17,045 nucleotides of DNA, taken from positions 1-17,045 of the forward strand of contig CAYJCU010000043.1 in assembly GCA_964368765.1 (NCBI GenBank), written 5' to 3'. The notes below the pieces were generated by a model. That model was not told the origin of the DNA, searched no databases, and was given only the letters and a program-made list of their open reading frames with translations. The position numbers and the translations under genes were made by a program. Of the stretch, positions 7,379 through 16,634 are shown one piece after another (the first letter of the stretch is position 1; each line of letters starts with the position of its first letter). This DNA is from JADFUS01 sp964368765 (GTDB lineage: Bacteria > Bacteroidota > Bacteroidia > Bacteroidales > Rikenellaceae).

Positions 7379-9535
7379 TTATAACTTTTTTAGTTCTTTT
7401 TTCGCTGCTATTGTATAGGGCATTACTTTACCCTCTTTAGTTAGGTTTGATAAACCACTAATATATTTAGCTTTTAGCTGTCTTATATACTTCTCATCAT
7501 AAGAGCTATGTCTCTTGTTTATGGCTTTAGTAAAACGCTTTAGAAACTCATCGGCACCTATACCCTCTTCTACCTGTCCCATAAAATTGGCTGATAATAT
7601 ATTATCCATAGTGCGAGATAATTTATCAACAATATAATTACGTTGATCTCCTATTGCCATAACAACCTTAGGGTTATATAACTCATTATAAGCACCTATG
7701 ATACCTTGTAAAAAGAAATCAATAGCCTGCTGTTGCTCTTCAATAGTTATCTCTTTATAGTTTGTTTCATATTCGCCCATAACACCCTCTATGTTATAAA
7801 CACCTCCTACGTATGTTAAGGCATTATTTAGTCTAGCAAAATAGCTATCAACAATCTCTGTATATAATAGTTTAATAACACTATAATCATCTCCCTCTTT
7901 GTAGTTCCACTCAACAAAATTATCTACAACAAATTTCAGATTATGAATAGCTACCTTACTAGCATCTAGTGGGTTATCACTTAAAACATCATTTGCAATA
8001 AATGGATTACCTGCAATAGCACTTGTCTCTCCACGGTGAAAACGATATACTTTATTATCTGTATGCTCTAATATAAAGTTTTTAAGCCACTCTCTATCAT
8101 CAGTATCGTTTGGCAGATACCTATAACCATACTCAATAGCATAGTAGTCATACTCTCCTAGCACGGGTGGTGCCATTGCTACCCCCTTAGCAGCACTGCC
8201 AATAGGAGCCACATAGTTATATCGAGCATAATCCATAATACTAGCTGTTGTTCCTTGCTCTTTTGTTGCAGTAGATAAATCTTCAACCGAACGAGCTGCC
8301 GATGCAATCATATTGTGAGTCAATCCAAGCACATGCCCCATCTCATGAGCCGCCACATAACGCACCATCTCAGCAATAACCTCTTCAGGCATATTATTAT
8401 AGTTTCTTACTCTTTCGTCTGCCGCTGCTGTTGAGATAAATCTCCACTGTTTTAATAGTGCTATAACATTACTATACCAGTATATATCAGACGAAAGCAC
8501 CTCGCCACTACGCGGATCTATACGTATCACACCCTGCGCATTAGATTTATCTGTTGGCAGATACCTAAACACATTTAAGCGACTATCTCTTAACTCTTCT
8601 CCCTCTTTAAGGTCTCTCACCTCTATAACATTCTTGAAACCTATCTTCTCAAAAGCCTTATTCCAATCTGTTATACCTAGAGAAGCATATTTTTTTATAA
8701 ATTCAGGTGTTGCACTATCAAGAGCGAAAACAATTTTACGTTTTGGCTCAACTAGCTCTCCGTTAAGATATTTTTCAATATCCTCCTCTTTAGGTTCTAC
8801 TCTCCAACGATGAATAAAAGAGTCTTTATATGTCTTCATATCGTCGAACACCTTTACATCACTTGCAAAATAACCAACCCTGCTATCCTCTGCTCTACGC
8901 TCCATAACCTCTGGTGCAACCGAGATAAACGACACTAAGCGGGCATAAAATGGAAAGGAGGTCCCCTCATAATAGAAATCTGTTACCACAGATATCCCAT
9001 CCTCAATATTATACACCTCACTAACACCCGAGTGGCGTTGTAGCGAGCCTGCATTTACCTTTGGAAGAGGATTATTATATCTCTTTAGTACTGAAAAGAG
9101 CTCTTTGATGTTTATATAAGTAACATCATTATCTTTTTTCACTACCTTGAACAGAGATTGTGTAGGCTCTACATTATTGAGCTCTACCGCCTTGCCAATA
9201 GTAATTGCCCCTTCAGCTGTTTCGTTCTTATACTGTTTGCGAATCAATGCTACACCGCCATCAGACTCATTAAAGGTAAAAATGTAGCTATCGAGATAGG
9301 TTTGACCTGCCGATATATCTTTCTGCTGCGAGAGAGCTACCACCTTAGCAGAAAATAGTAAATCTTTACCCATTAACTGTTGTGGTATAGCTAGAATAAC
9401 ATCGCCATTTTTGCTTAACTTAACTGTTGGTTTTGTAGCACTTTGCAGCGATGGCTGACTAAGAGCCACCACTGCTGTAGTACACAAAAGAAACAATACT
9501 AATATTATATTTTTCATATTTTTCATTATTTCCAT
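7379..9535 (-). CDS. zinc-dependent metalloprotease (metzincin-like, DUF5117/DUF4953 type)
   Basis: This 718-aa exported protease has a signal peptide at about 1-26 (hydrophobic ILVLFLLCTTAVVALS-Q). HEMGHVLGLTH (397-407) is the HExxHxxGxxH zinc site, with His397, His401 and His407 as ligands and Glu398 as catalytic base. SIMDY (432-436) follows at a distance that fits a Met-turn. The region before it (FALDSATPEFIKKYASLGITDWNKAFEKIGF read in parts, about 270-300, and GVIRIDPRSGEVLSSDIYW) matches Bacteroidetes DUF4953-type zinc proteases. The N-terminal 250 residues correspond to DUF5118/DUF5117-like domains. At 718 aa it is somewhat short for the group as I remember it. The start could be Met1, Met4 or Met7. 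It begins 5 bases after the DUF6850 gene stops, so co-translation is likely. It probably cleaves protein substrates in the envelope; the true substrate is unknown. Confidence 0.85.
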   Translation of the reverse strand: MEIMKNMKNIILVLFLLCTTAVVALSQPSLQSATKPTVKLSKNGDVILAIPQQLMGKDLLFSAKVVALSQQKDISAGQTYLDSYIFTFNESDGGVALIRKQYKNETAEGAITIGKAVELNNVEPTQSLFKVVKKDNDVTYINIKELFSVLKRYNNPLPKVNAGSLQRHSGVSEVYNIEDGISVVTDFYYEGTSFPFYARLVSFISVAPEVMERRAEDSRVGYFASDVKVFDDMKTYKDSFIHRWRVEPKEEDIEKYLNGELVEPKRKIVFALDSATPEFIKKYASLGITDWNKAFEKIGFKNVIEVRDLKEGEELRDSRLNVFRYLPTDKSNAQGVIRIDPRSGEVLSSDIYWYSNVIALLKQWRFISTAAADERVRNYNNMPEEVIAEMVRYVAAHEMGHVLGLTHNMIASAARSVEDLSTATKEQGTTASIMDYARYNYVAPIGSAAKGVAMAPPVLGEYDYYAIEYGYRYLPNDTDDREWLKNFILEHTDNKVYRFHRGETSAIAGNPFIANDVLSDNPLDASKVAIHNLKFVVDNFVEWNYKEGDDYSVIKLLYTEIVDSYFARLNNALTYVGGVYNIEGVMGEYETNYKEITIEEQQQAIDFFLQGIIGAYNELYNPKVVMAIGDQRNYIVDKLSRTMDNILSANFMGQVEEGIGADEFLKRFTKAINKRHSSYDEKYIRQLKAKYISGLSNLTKEGKVMPYTIAAKKELKKL

Positions 9536-9540
9536 GCTCT

Positions 9541-11118
9541 CTATAAGTAAATCCCTAACGAGACACCAGCTTGTTGCATATTTCCTAATGTGCTTGTGTA
9601 GTCATAATTGTAAAACATCTTTATATATGCTGACTGTGCCTTACGAGCTTTTCCAAATACCCTATTGTAGGTTAAATCAACATTACCTGTTATAACATTT
9701 TCATTGAAATAGTTATAATCAACACTTAAAATATTGTCATACAGTATATTCTGATCTGCTACATTTAGTTCATTCTGTAATGCCATACGATACTTAACCT
9801 CTGCATTAAAATTGAGAGCACTATTAGCACCTCTAAATAAACGAACACCGCCATTAAGACCTGCTGTAATAAGAGATACTGTCTGATTTGAAGCAGGAAG
9901 CAGATATTTATTATCAAACATATCATACTCAGCTGACAAACCTAGATAGTGACTAAAATCGTAGTTAGCTATGTTACCATGATACATTTTATAGTTAAGA
10001 GTCATGCTATTTTTCACATCTTTATAGGTTACAAATTTGTGCATAGTAACCCATTGCGAAGAGATATTACCGTTAGGATCAGTAATATTAACATTCTCTT
10101 GAACAAACTCTTGAGCTGAACCCATACGGTAATCAACATCTAAATCTAATCTATGCTGCACTCCCTCTCTTGAGGCAACAAAATCTAGATTAAAGTTAAT
10201 TCTATCCATTGAGTAATCGCCATAACTACGCTTACCTGTTGAACTATTAATAAGCTCTTCATAGTGCGACATGTAACCAGCTCTAATCAATAGATTAAAC
10301 TTACTATTATTGATACTATATCCAAGCTGCGCTCCATAGCCATTATCAAACTCTTGTTGCGAAATAGTACCTAACTGTGTTGCCACACTGTGATTTTCAA
10401 GCCCCTTCATAAGATAGTACTCAAAAACTACATCATCTTGAACAGTGGTAATACCTGACATCCTATCTTTAACATACTCATACCTGAACTCTGCCATAAG
10501 ATGCGAAGTGGCATTTAATCTGTAAGTTACAGATGGTGCTATCTTAACATCTAATGCAAGTGTACGTGGACGAGGATCTATCAGACGTGACATATCAAAG
10601 GTAGAGTAATCAACTGAGATACCATAAGTAAATCCATTTAATTCAATAGTAGAGATTCTACCTGAGAGCGAAAATTGCTGATGATCATACTCTCCCTCTA
10701 TTGCACTACCATAAGTGTATGGTAATCCAGCATAAGTTTCGCGCATATCACTCCAAGCACGGCCTAACTCTCTATTAGCCTTGAATGAGAAGCTACCATA
10801 TCCATAGAAATATTTGCTTAGCTTAGAAAAACTACTAGTTGATATAACTGCCCCGTAATCACCCGATGCCTCTTGAGCACGATGATAATCGCCATCACGA
10901 TAGTATCCTGTTGCATCAACAATACCTAGCCCTTGTAACCTCTCAATACCGATACCGGCAGCTACACCACTAAGACTCCACACACTTTCATTAGACTTCA
11001 ATTGATAATATTCATAGCTTTTTTTCAGCATACTATCCCCATACTGCTGGGCGTTAGATGAACTAACGCCTAGCAATATAGCTGATAGTAATAAAGCATA
11101 TTTCTTTTTTAAATTCAT
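9541..11118 (-). CDS. DUF6850-type outer-membrane beta-barrel protein
   Basis: This 525-aa protein has a clear signal peptide (KKKYALLLSAILLGVSSSNA-QQ, cleavage near residue 23). Most of the rest alternates polar and hydrophobic/aromatic residues in short strands ending in Tyr or Phe, for example YFYGYGSFSFKANREL, FSLSGRISTIELNGFTYGI and VSLGIYL at the C-terminus. This is the pattern of a transmembrane beta-barrel. It has no plug or TonB box. It resembles the Bacteroidetes family labelled DUF6850, whose genes often follow a TonB receptor and a DUF4876 gene as here. The function is unknown; assistance to the neighbouring receptor or surface delivery of the metalloprotease would fit the context, but both are guesses. 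It starts 16 bases after the DUF4876 gene. Confidence 0.72.
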   Translation of the reverse strand: MNLKKKYALLLSAILLGVSSSNAQQYGDSMLKKSYEYYQLKSNESVWSLSGVAAGIGIERLQGLGIVDATGYYRDGDYHRAQEASGDYGAVISTSSFSKLSKYFYGYGSFSFKANRELGRAWSDMRETYAGLPYTYGSAIEGEYDHQQFSLSGRISTIELNGFTYGISVDYSTFDMSRLIDPRPRTLALDVKIAPSVTYRLNATSHLMAEFRYEYVKDRMSGITTVQDDVVFEYYLMKGLENHSVATQLGTISQQEFDNGYGAQLGYSINNSKFNLLIRAGYMSHYEELINSSTGKRSYGDYSMDRINFNLDFVASREGVQHRLDLDVDYRMGSAQEFVQENVNITDPNGNISSQWVTMHKFVTYKDVKNSMTLNYKMYHGNIANYDFSHYLGLSAEYDMFDNKYLLPASNQTVSLITAGLNGGVRLFRGANSALNFNAEVKYRMALQNELNVADQNILYDNILSVDYNYFNENVITGNVDLTYNRVFGKARKAQSAYIKMFYNYDYTSTLGNMQQAGVSLGIYL

Positions 11119-11134
11119 AGCTTATTATTTTTTA

Positions 11135-12352
11135 TTACTGTTGTGGCTGTAACTCAGGCTTGCTATAGTTACGGCTCTCTGGATTTGAAGTTACAACAAA
11201 ATCATTAAGAGAGTTATTTGTATCTACTAAAATAGCTCTATCACCATCATAGCTGTCTACTCTACGCTCAACAATCTCGTTAATACCACCTGAAGTAGTT
11301 GATGTTGTGATATAAGTTGCATCAATACCATCTGCTAAACGCTTATCACTGATATCAATTAGCTCATCATTAAATTTTACACACTCAACACCATCTAAAA
11401 TCATATCAGGAGTAACTTTAATAAAGTATTGACCTCTAGTGATTGTCTCATCGCCCAATAAACCTAAATCGTTAATATCAGCACCATCATAGTTAAAAAT
11501 AATGATTGCATTGTTACCACTCTTATTAAAGAAAAGGTAATCTCTAGTAGCAAAAGTTCTATATACAGACTCAATACCTTGAACTGCGTCGTTGTAAATC
11601 TGGTTTTTAGATGCTTTAGTCTCATAATCTGCACCACTTAAATCAACACTATTAGCTGCAAACTCAGTATGATCAATAGCCTGACGAGCAATAACAATAG
11701 AAGCTCCTGGGTTAAGTGTAGTATCTTTAACTCTGAACACATCTGCAAGACCTAGATACTCGTTTCTAAACTCATAAAATGGATTTGTTGAGTATGTTTC
11801 AGTCACACCTACATAAAGATTTTTTACATCAACAACCTCATCAGAGTTGTTATAAATTTCAATATAGTTATCAACAGAGTAGTTTTTAGCATTATCATCT
11901 TTTGTACCTGAGTAGTAAACCTTACTAATAAGTAGATCTCTCTCAAAACTCATATTTAGGCTTAACTCTGCTTTTAATGAGTTATAAGCCTGAATATTTG
12001 CAAGTACACCATTAACAACAATTTTCTTGTTCTCTAGTGGTGGGTTTACTAGGTTATCATAATCCTCTTCAGCTAACGTCTCTGTAACCGATATATTGTA
12101 AACACCTGGGATAACACCATTAAAGGTAGCCACACCGCTCTCATTAGTCGTTGCCTTATATGTGTAATCACCTACCATTTCAATCTCTTTACCAATAAAA
12201 GCTGTATTTTTAAAATCAGCCTCTGGAAGAGATACTGTTATTTCAATACCTGATATTAGAGTTATCTCATCGTCATTATTACCGCAAGAGATAAGAGCTA
12301 ATGCAACAGACAAAAATGCAACTAATTTTGTCTTTAAACCAAATTTTTTCAT
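11135..12352 (-). CDS. DUF4876-type surface lipoprotein
   Basis: This 405-aa protein has a lipoprotein signal ending LALISC, with Cys23. The mature start, C-GNNDDE, carries an acidic cluster resembling the lipoprotein export signal that sends Bacteroidetes lipoproteins to the cell surface. Residues about 31-130 look like a prealbumin/carboxypeptidase-regulatory fold (TTNESGVATFNGVIPGVYNI). From about 139, LLISKVYYSG and DNYIEIYNNSDEVVDVKNLY resemble a lamin-tail-like (LTD) beta-sandwich, as in DUF4876 proteins. It sits directly after the TonB receptor gene (30-base gap), the slot normally held by susD, so a ligand-capturing partner role is inferred. No enzyme motif is visible. Confidence 0.76.
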   Translation of the reverse strand: MKKFGLKTKLVAFLSVALALISCGNNDDEITLISGIEITVSLPEADFKNTAFIGKEIEMVGDYTYKATTNESGVATFNGVIPGVYNISVTETLAEEDYDNLVNPPLENKKIVVNGVLANIQAYNSLKAELSLNMSFERDLLISKVYYSGTKDDNAKNYSVDNYIEIYNNSDEVVDVKNLYVGVTETYSTNPFYEFRNEYLGLADVFRVKDTTLNPGASIVIARQAIDHTEFAANSVDLSGADYETKASKNQIYNDAVQGIESVYRTFATRDYLFFNKSGNNAIIIFNYDGADINDLGLLGDETITRGQYFIKVTPDMILDGVECVKFNDELIDISDKRLADGIDATYITTSTTSGGINEIVERRVDSYDGDRAILVDTNNSLNDFVVTSNPESRNYSKPELQPQQ

Positions 12353-12382
12353 AATACTTTTTTTTAAAAATTTTTAAATAAA

Positions 12383-15370
12383 TTATCTTAATGTTAATCT
12401 TAATTCTAAACCAAATGCAAACGTTCCTGTATTACGTTGCGACTCAGACGATGATACGCTTGATGATTGCCATGGCTCGTAATAGTTTACGTTATTAGCA
12501 TAGAAAGAGACACCGAAATATTCTGTTATATTCTTTGTTAAGCGTGCATTTATCATCCAAACGGGTTTCTGTGTTGTAGGCTCGTCTATTGTCACCTCTC
12601 TCACCTGATCAGCTAAGCTAAAGCCTGCAATCTCATAATCTGGGTCAGCAAGCATTGCACTTGTAATATCGTGATATACAAGATCACTATCCATATATGC
12701 AGTTGGAACTCTTAAAGTGTTTTGAGTGTAAGAGTAGTTATACCACACCACCTGCATTGTTGCAGAGGCTACTAGCTCTAAAACTGGGATATGACACACA
12801 GCTTGGAATTGAGTTGAAAACATACGTGCTACATCAATAGTATTATCTGTTGAGTATACAAACTTAACAGGCGAAAGTAGTGTATTTCCGCTATATCCCA
12901 CTGGATTAGAGTGAGATAAACCTGTTGTGTAGGCCTTAGATTGTTGATAAGCACCACGCAGATAGAAATTAGTTCTTATTGCATCAACACGACCGAAATC
13001 GAAGTTAATCTCAACACCACTATTTTCAGACCCTTGTGTATTAGCATACGAACCATCTGTTGTCAATACCCTATCAGTATTAATAATATTTGTCATATCA
13101 AGCATTAGATTATTATTACCATCTGTAACAACATTATAGTAGTTAAAATCTAATGCAATATATTGGCTTGCTCCACCAAAACCAGTAGTGTTCTTATCAT
13201 TATAAGCTGTTAAAGATAATTTTCTTCCGTTTTTAAGTTTGAAATCTAGACCTAACTCCATACGTCGTGTAGTAGAGTTCTTAAGAGAAGTATTATCTGG
13301 TGTGATAACGTATGTTTGATAGCGAAGAAATGGATTTCCACTTGCATCTAACTGATTGGCAATAATCATATCAACATATTTATCCTCAGGGTATAGGTAT
13401 GTTGTACCAGGAACCTTTGAACTAGTACCATAAGCTAACCTAACATCTACCCACTCAGCTGGTGCAAGACCAACATTAATACGTGGAGAAACAGCCCACT
13501 GAAAATCTTCACTAAACGGCTGAATAGATGAGAAACGCACACCCGCTTGAACCTTAACAGGTATATTTAATATCTTAGTTGTGATATTATCCTCTAAATA
13601 TGCAGAGAGTTGCTCTAGTGGCGGATCTTCATTAAATGGTACTGATCTCGTATCTGAATTATATAGAGGCAATAAATCATCATCATTATATTTACCAATA
13701 CCGCTATTATACTCATAACGATACTCAACACCCATATTAAACACATGGCGAGTACCTCCATGCACTAAGAAGAAATTATTACGTATCTTAGCATATAAAG
13801 ATAGTGGTTCGCTTATAGAACCTCCACCTGTGTAGTATGATGGCGGAACAATAGTAGGAGCAAATATACCATTCTCTTTAGAGGTTAAAAGAGGTGTTTC
13901 TCCACCCGAATTAACCACATAACGAGTTGTATAATAATCTGTTTCACTTCTCGACAAACCAACTGTGTAAGATAAGCTTTTAGAGAAAAGTTTATTAATA
14001 TTAAATGTTCCTCTATGTGATAGAGATAACGAATAGCTCTTATTATCTGTAAATGTTGCAGCTGCTACTAAATCGGGATCATCACCTGTTGTGTCGAAAG
14101 AACCCGAATATGTAAAACTAGTACTAGAGTTATATATACCTTTTGATAATGAGTAAGCTAAACGTCCATTAACACGGTCGTAAGACTCACGCTTTAAACG
14201 TGGATCACCAGAGGATTTAAGATAATCGAAACTAGCATTAAGGGTACCACCCGCTTCACCAATACGCCATCCTTTATCCATAGACATCTGATAGACAGAT
14301 GGGTTTACCTTACCACGCACACTTAATGGTGTCTCGCCTTTCTTGCTATTAACGATAATAGCACCTGTACTTAAATCACCATGCTCTGCCGAAGCAACAC
14401 CCGTAACAACCTCAACCGACTCTATATTGTCTGTCGATATACGACGCATATCTATACCACCACCCAACACATTGTAAGCATTATCTGTAAGCTCAGCATT
14501 ATTGGACATTGGCACGCCATCAACTATAATAGAGACACCATTAGAGTTATTCTTATTATAACTAATAGAACGAATAGTTGCCTGCTGAGGCGAAGTCATA
14601 TCATCTACACCACCAAATCTGCTACCTGGTAAAAGAGTTAAAACATCTGCCAAACTAGTAGCTTGAATATGATCTATCGCTTGACGACTAATTTTAGAGG
14701 TGTTAGACTTACCAAACGATTGTTGCTCAGCAACAACTGTAACATCATCAACTTTTAGGCTCTCAAGCACCATAGATATATCCATATACTTGTCTCCTGA
14801 TAGAGTTAACTGCTGCTCATAGGTCATATAACCGAGATACTCAACACTAATAGTGATATTACCAACTGGAACATCTTTAATAACCGTCACACCATCTTTA
14901 TCGGTAACACCATAAAGATTATACTCCTGCACAAAACAAGTTGCATCAGCAATAGGTTTTTTACTTTTTCTGTCTACAACAGTAAAAGTAATATCCCCTT
15001 TCTTGTTTTGCTTCTCAGCAATAGGAGTGATAACAATGGTGTTACCCTTAAGTTTGTAGGTTAATTTTGTCCCCTTTAATAGAATCTCAATAACTTGCAG
15101 TACATTAAGGTTCTTTGCATCAACAGAGACGCTTTTGTACTCAGTTAATTGGTCTACATTAAAAATGATAGATAGAGGAGACTTTCCATCCAACTCTTTT
15201 AATGCCTCTGAAAGAGATTTATCATCTACTCTCATTGTAATTCGACTCTCGCTTGCTGATTGCTGTGCCAACGCACTACCAGCCGAACCAATCATTAACA
15301 TAGTTACAATCATCAACATCAAAAGAGATTTAGATGCAACAGATGTACTTAAATTTGATTTTTTATTCAT
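12383..15370 (-). CDS. TonB-dependent outer-membrane receptor with STN domain (not classical SusC)
   Basis: This 995-aa importer has, in order: signal peptide (about 1-35, ending GSALA-QQ); STN domain (about 44-115), which relays ligand occupancy to a FecR-type anti-sigma protein; a carboxypeptidase-regulatory-like domain (about 126-203); plug (about 226-345, with ADVLTLLPGS, VDGVPMSNN and IESVEVVTGVASAEHGDLST); and a 22-strand-type barrel to the end. The plug lacks the SusC/RagA signature (the DASATAIYGSRG-like segment), and no susD follows. The C-terminus is RLTLR rather than an aromatic residue. I start at ATG 15370. An upstream in-frame TTG at 15403 would add 11 residues ahead of a normal signal peptide and is unlikely. 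It lies 121 bases after fecR, so it may have its own sigma-controlled promoter. The ligand is unknown; peptides are suggested by the two peptidase genes. Confidence 0.88.
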   Translation of the reverse strand: MNKKSNLSTSVASKSLLMLMIVTMLMIGSAGSALAQQSASESRITMRVDDKSLSEALKELDGKSPLSIIFNVDQLTEYKSVSVDAKNLNVLQVIEILLKGTKLTYKLKGNTIVITPIAEKQNKKGDITFTVVDRKSKKPIADATCFVQEYNLYGVTDKDGVTVIKDVPVGNITISVEYLGYMTYEQQLTLSGDKYMDISMVLESLKVDDVTVVAEQQSFGKSNTSKISRQAIDHIQATSLADVLTLLPGSRFGGVDDMTSPQQATIRSISYNKNNSNGVSIIVDGVPMSNNAELTDNAYNVLGGGIDMRRISTDNIESVEVVTGVASAEHGDLSTGAIIVNSKKGETPLSVRGKVNPSVYQMSMDKGWRIGEAGGTLNASFDYLKSSGDPRLKRESYDRVNGRLAYSLSKGIYNSSTSFTYSGSFDTTGDDPDLVAAATFTDNKSYSLSLSHRGTFNINKLFSKSLSYTVGLSRSETDYYTTRYVVNSGGETPLLTSKENGIFAPTIVPPSYYTGGGSISEPLSLYAKIRNNFFLVHGGTRHVFNMGVEYRYEYNSGIGKYNDDDLLPLYNSDTRSVPFNEDPPLEQLSAYLEDNITTKILNIPVKVQAGVRFSSIQPFSEDFQWAVSPRINVGLAPAEWVDVRLAYGTSSKVPGTTYLYPEDKYVDMIIANQLDASGNPFLRYQTYVITPDNTSLKNSTTRRMELGLDFKLKNGRKLSLTAYNDKNTTGFGGASQYIALDFNYYNVVTDGNNNLMLDMTNIINTDRVLTTDGSYANTQGSENSGVEINFDFGRVDAIRTNFYLRGAYQQSKAYTTGLSHSNPVGYSGNTLLSPVKFVYSTDNTIDVARMFSTQFQAVCHIPVLELVASATMQVVWYNYSYTQNTLRVPTAYMDSDLVYHDITSAMLADPDYEIAGFSLADQVREVTIDEPTTQKPVWMINARLTKNITEYFGVSFYANNVNYYEPWQSSSVSSSESQRNTGTFAFGLELRLTLR

Positions 15371-15491
15371 ATCAAAATATTTAATTAGTTTATTTCTATT
15401 CAAAACAAGACATAAGATTAGCTAGCCTTTATGTTGTCCTAGTAAAATATAGGATATATAAAGGGCGATTATGTATAAAACAGAAGATTTA
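15371..15491 (-). promoter_or_regulatory. fecR-receptor intergenic region, likely site of a regulated promoter
   Basis: These 121 bases separate the fecR stop from the receptor start. In this arrangement an alternative sigma factor usually drives the receptor operon from such a gap. I find no clean TAnnTTTG box, which would fit an ECF-type promoter, and only a weak stem (TCCTA at 437-441 of 15 kb with TAGGA at 450-454). The promoter is inferred from context. Confidence 0.3.
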
Positions 15492-16634
15492 TTACTTTAT
15501 TATAACTACCCTATCATTAATTTCATAACTAAAGGCTTCAGTTACCGATAAAATATCAAAAATTTCTTCAAAATCAGCTCCCATCTTAATAGAACCGTAG
15601 AAGCGTTTCTGCTTTACTTCATTATTATTAAATTGGATTGTTATATTATAGAATCGCTCAACACGCTTAGCAATATTTTCAAATGTTTCATCATCAAAAA
15701 AGAGTTCGCCCTTTAATAGTTTAAGATATGGTGTAACATCAACTTCTTCAACAATAAGTTCACTATCACCCCTACTATACTCTGCCTTAGTTGATGGTAT
15801 TAAAACAGTTTTTAGTCCAGACGCAGCTACATTAACCTCTACACTACCACGTATAAGCGCTGTTTCTGTTTTATTACTACCCTCAATAGCCGACACATAA
15901 AACATTGTTCCTAATACATTAACATCAATATCTTGCATCTTAACAATAAATGGTTTATCAACCATTTTAACCACATCAAAAATAGCCTCACCAACTACGC
16001 TTACTTCACGTGTTTCGCCAAAAGAGTCTGGAAAGATTAATTTACTATTAGGCGCTAACCAAACTGTTGAACCATCTGGTAAAGTGAGATTATAATCAAC
16101 ACCTCTAGGAACAATCACCTCATATTCTTGAACCTCTACGGCTTCGATTAACTTTTCGGTTGTTACCTCTTCTTTACTCTCTCTCTCCTGCTTTATCTCT
16201 TTTATCTCTTCATTAATAGAATGTGAGATAGCATCTCTGGTTATATTCTTCTTTTTTCCATCGGGAGCAACTATATAAACCTCATTTAAATCAATCTCTA
16301 CATTCACCTGTGAAGGGATAGCGGCAACAATAGTTTTATCTTTATGATGACGAATAGTACTTCTGTCATTGGAAATATAGAGCACCAATCCTGTAATTAC
16401 AGCCACTGCAACAGATGCTGCAATGCGTATTAGCTTAACTCTACGGCTCGGGCGATTGATTATTCTGCTTCTATTAATTTTTGCCCAAGCAGAGTTTATA
16501 TTTTCACGAGAGACTATATCTATATCCTCTTTTAGTTGTAACAGCTCATTTTGTTCACTTCTAGATATAGAACCATCTTCAAATCTATCTAGTAAATATA
16601 ACAATCTTTCTCTTATTTTAATCTCTTTACTCAT
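15492..16634 (-). CDS. FecR-family anti-sigma regulator
   Basis: This 380-aa inner-membrane regulator has a cytoplasmic N-terminus (1-68) containing an acidic helix and a Trp-containing segment (INSAWAKINRS). A single membrane helix lies at about 69-88 (IRIAASVAVAVITGLVLYI). The periplasmic part holds the FecR domain at about 172-270 (VPRGVDYNLTLPDGSTVWL, VVGEAIFDV, VNVLGTMFYVSA) and a C-terminal DUF4974-like domain at about 305-378 (FFDDETFENIAKRVERFYN to the end). It would receive the signal from the STN domain of the receptor encoded next and release an ECF sigma factor. Unusually, a charged Lys/Glu-rich insert (about 138-172) lies between the membrane helix and the FecR domain. No sigma gene precedes it within the 411 bases up to the window edge. 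The leader has no Shine-Dalgarno site. Confidence 0.9.
   Translation of the reverse strand: MSKEIKIRERLLYLLDRFEDGSISRSEQNELLQLKEDIDIVSRENINSAWAKINRSRIINRPSRRVKLIRIAASVAVAVITGLVLYISNDRSTIRHHKDKTIVAAIPSQVNVEIDLNEVYIVAPDGKKKNITRDAISHSINEEIKEIKQERESKEEVTTEKLIEAVEVQEYEVIVPRGVDYNLTLPDGSTVWLAPNSKLIFPDSFGETREVSVVGEAIFDVVKMVDKPFIVKMQDIDVNVLGTMFYVSAIEGSNKTETALIRGSVEVNVAASGLKTVLIPSTKAEYSRGDSELIVEEVDVTPYLKLLKGELFFDDETFENIAKRVERFYNITIQFNNNEVKQKRFYGSIKMGADFEEIFDILSVTEAFSYEINDRVVIIK

Noticed and set aside
7379..9535. Lipoprotein status for the metalloprotease because of Cys18 in FLLCTT
   Set aside because: The residues before Cys do not form a lipobox (no small residue at -1), and the hydrophobic segment continues beyond it to a standard cleavage site.
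5155..9535. Type IX secretion of the two peptidases
   Set aside because: Both end in helical, Lys-rich sequence and not in the Ig-like C-terminal secretion domain of that system.
12383..15370. Classical SusC/RagA assignment
   Set aside because: The plug lacks the typical SusC signature segment and no susD gene follows, so it is called a general TonB-dependent receptor.
15371..15403. TTG start adding 11 residues to the TonB receptor
   Set aside because: The ATG at 15370 opens directly into a normal signal peptide; the extra residues are charged and no ribosome site supports the TTG.
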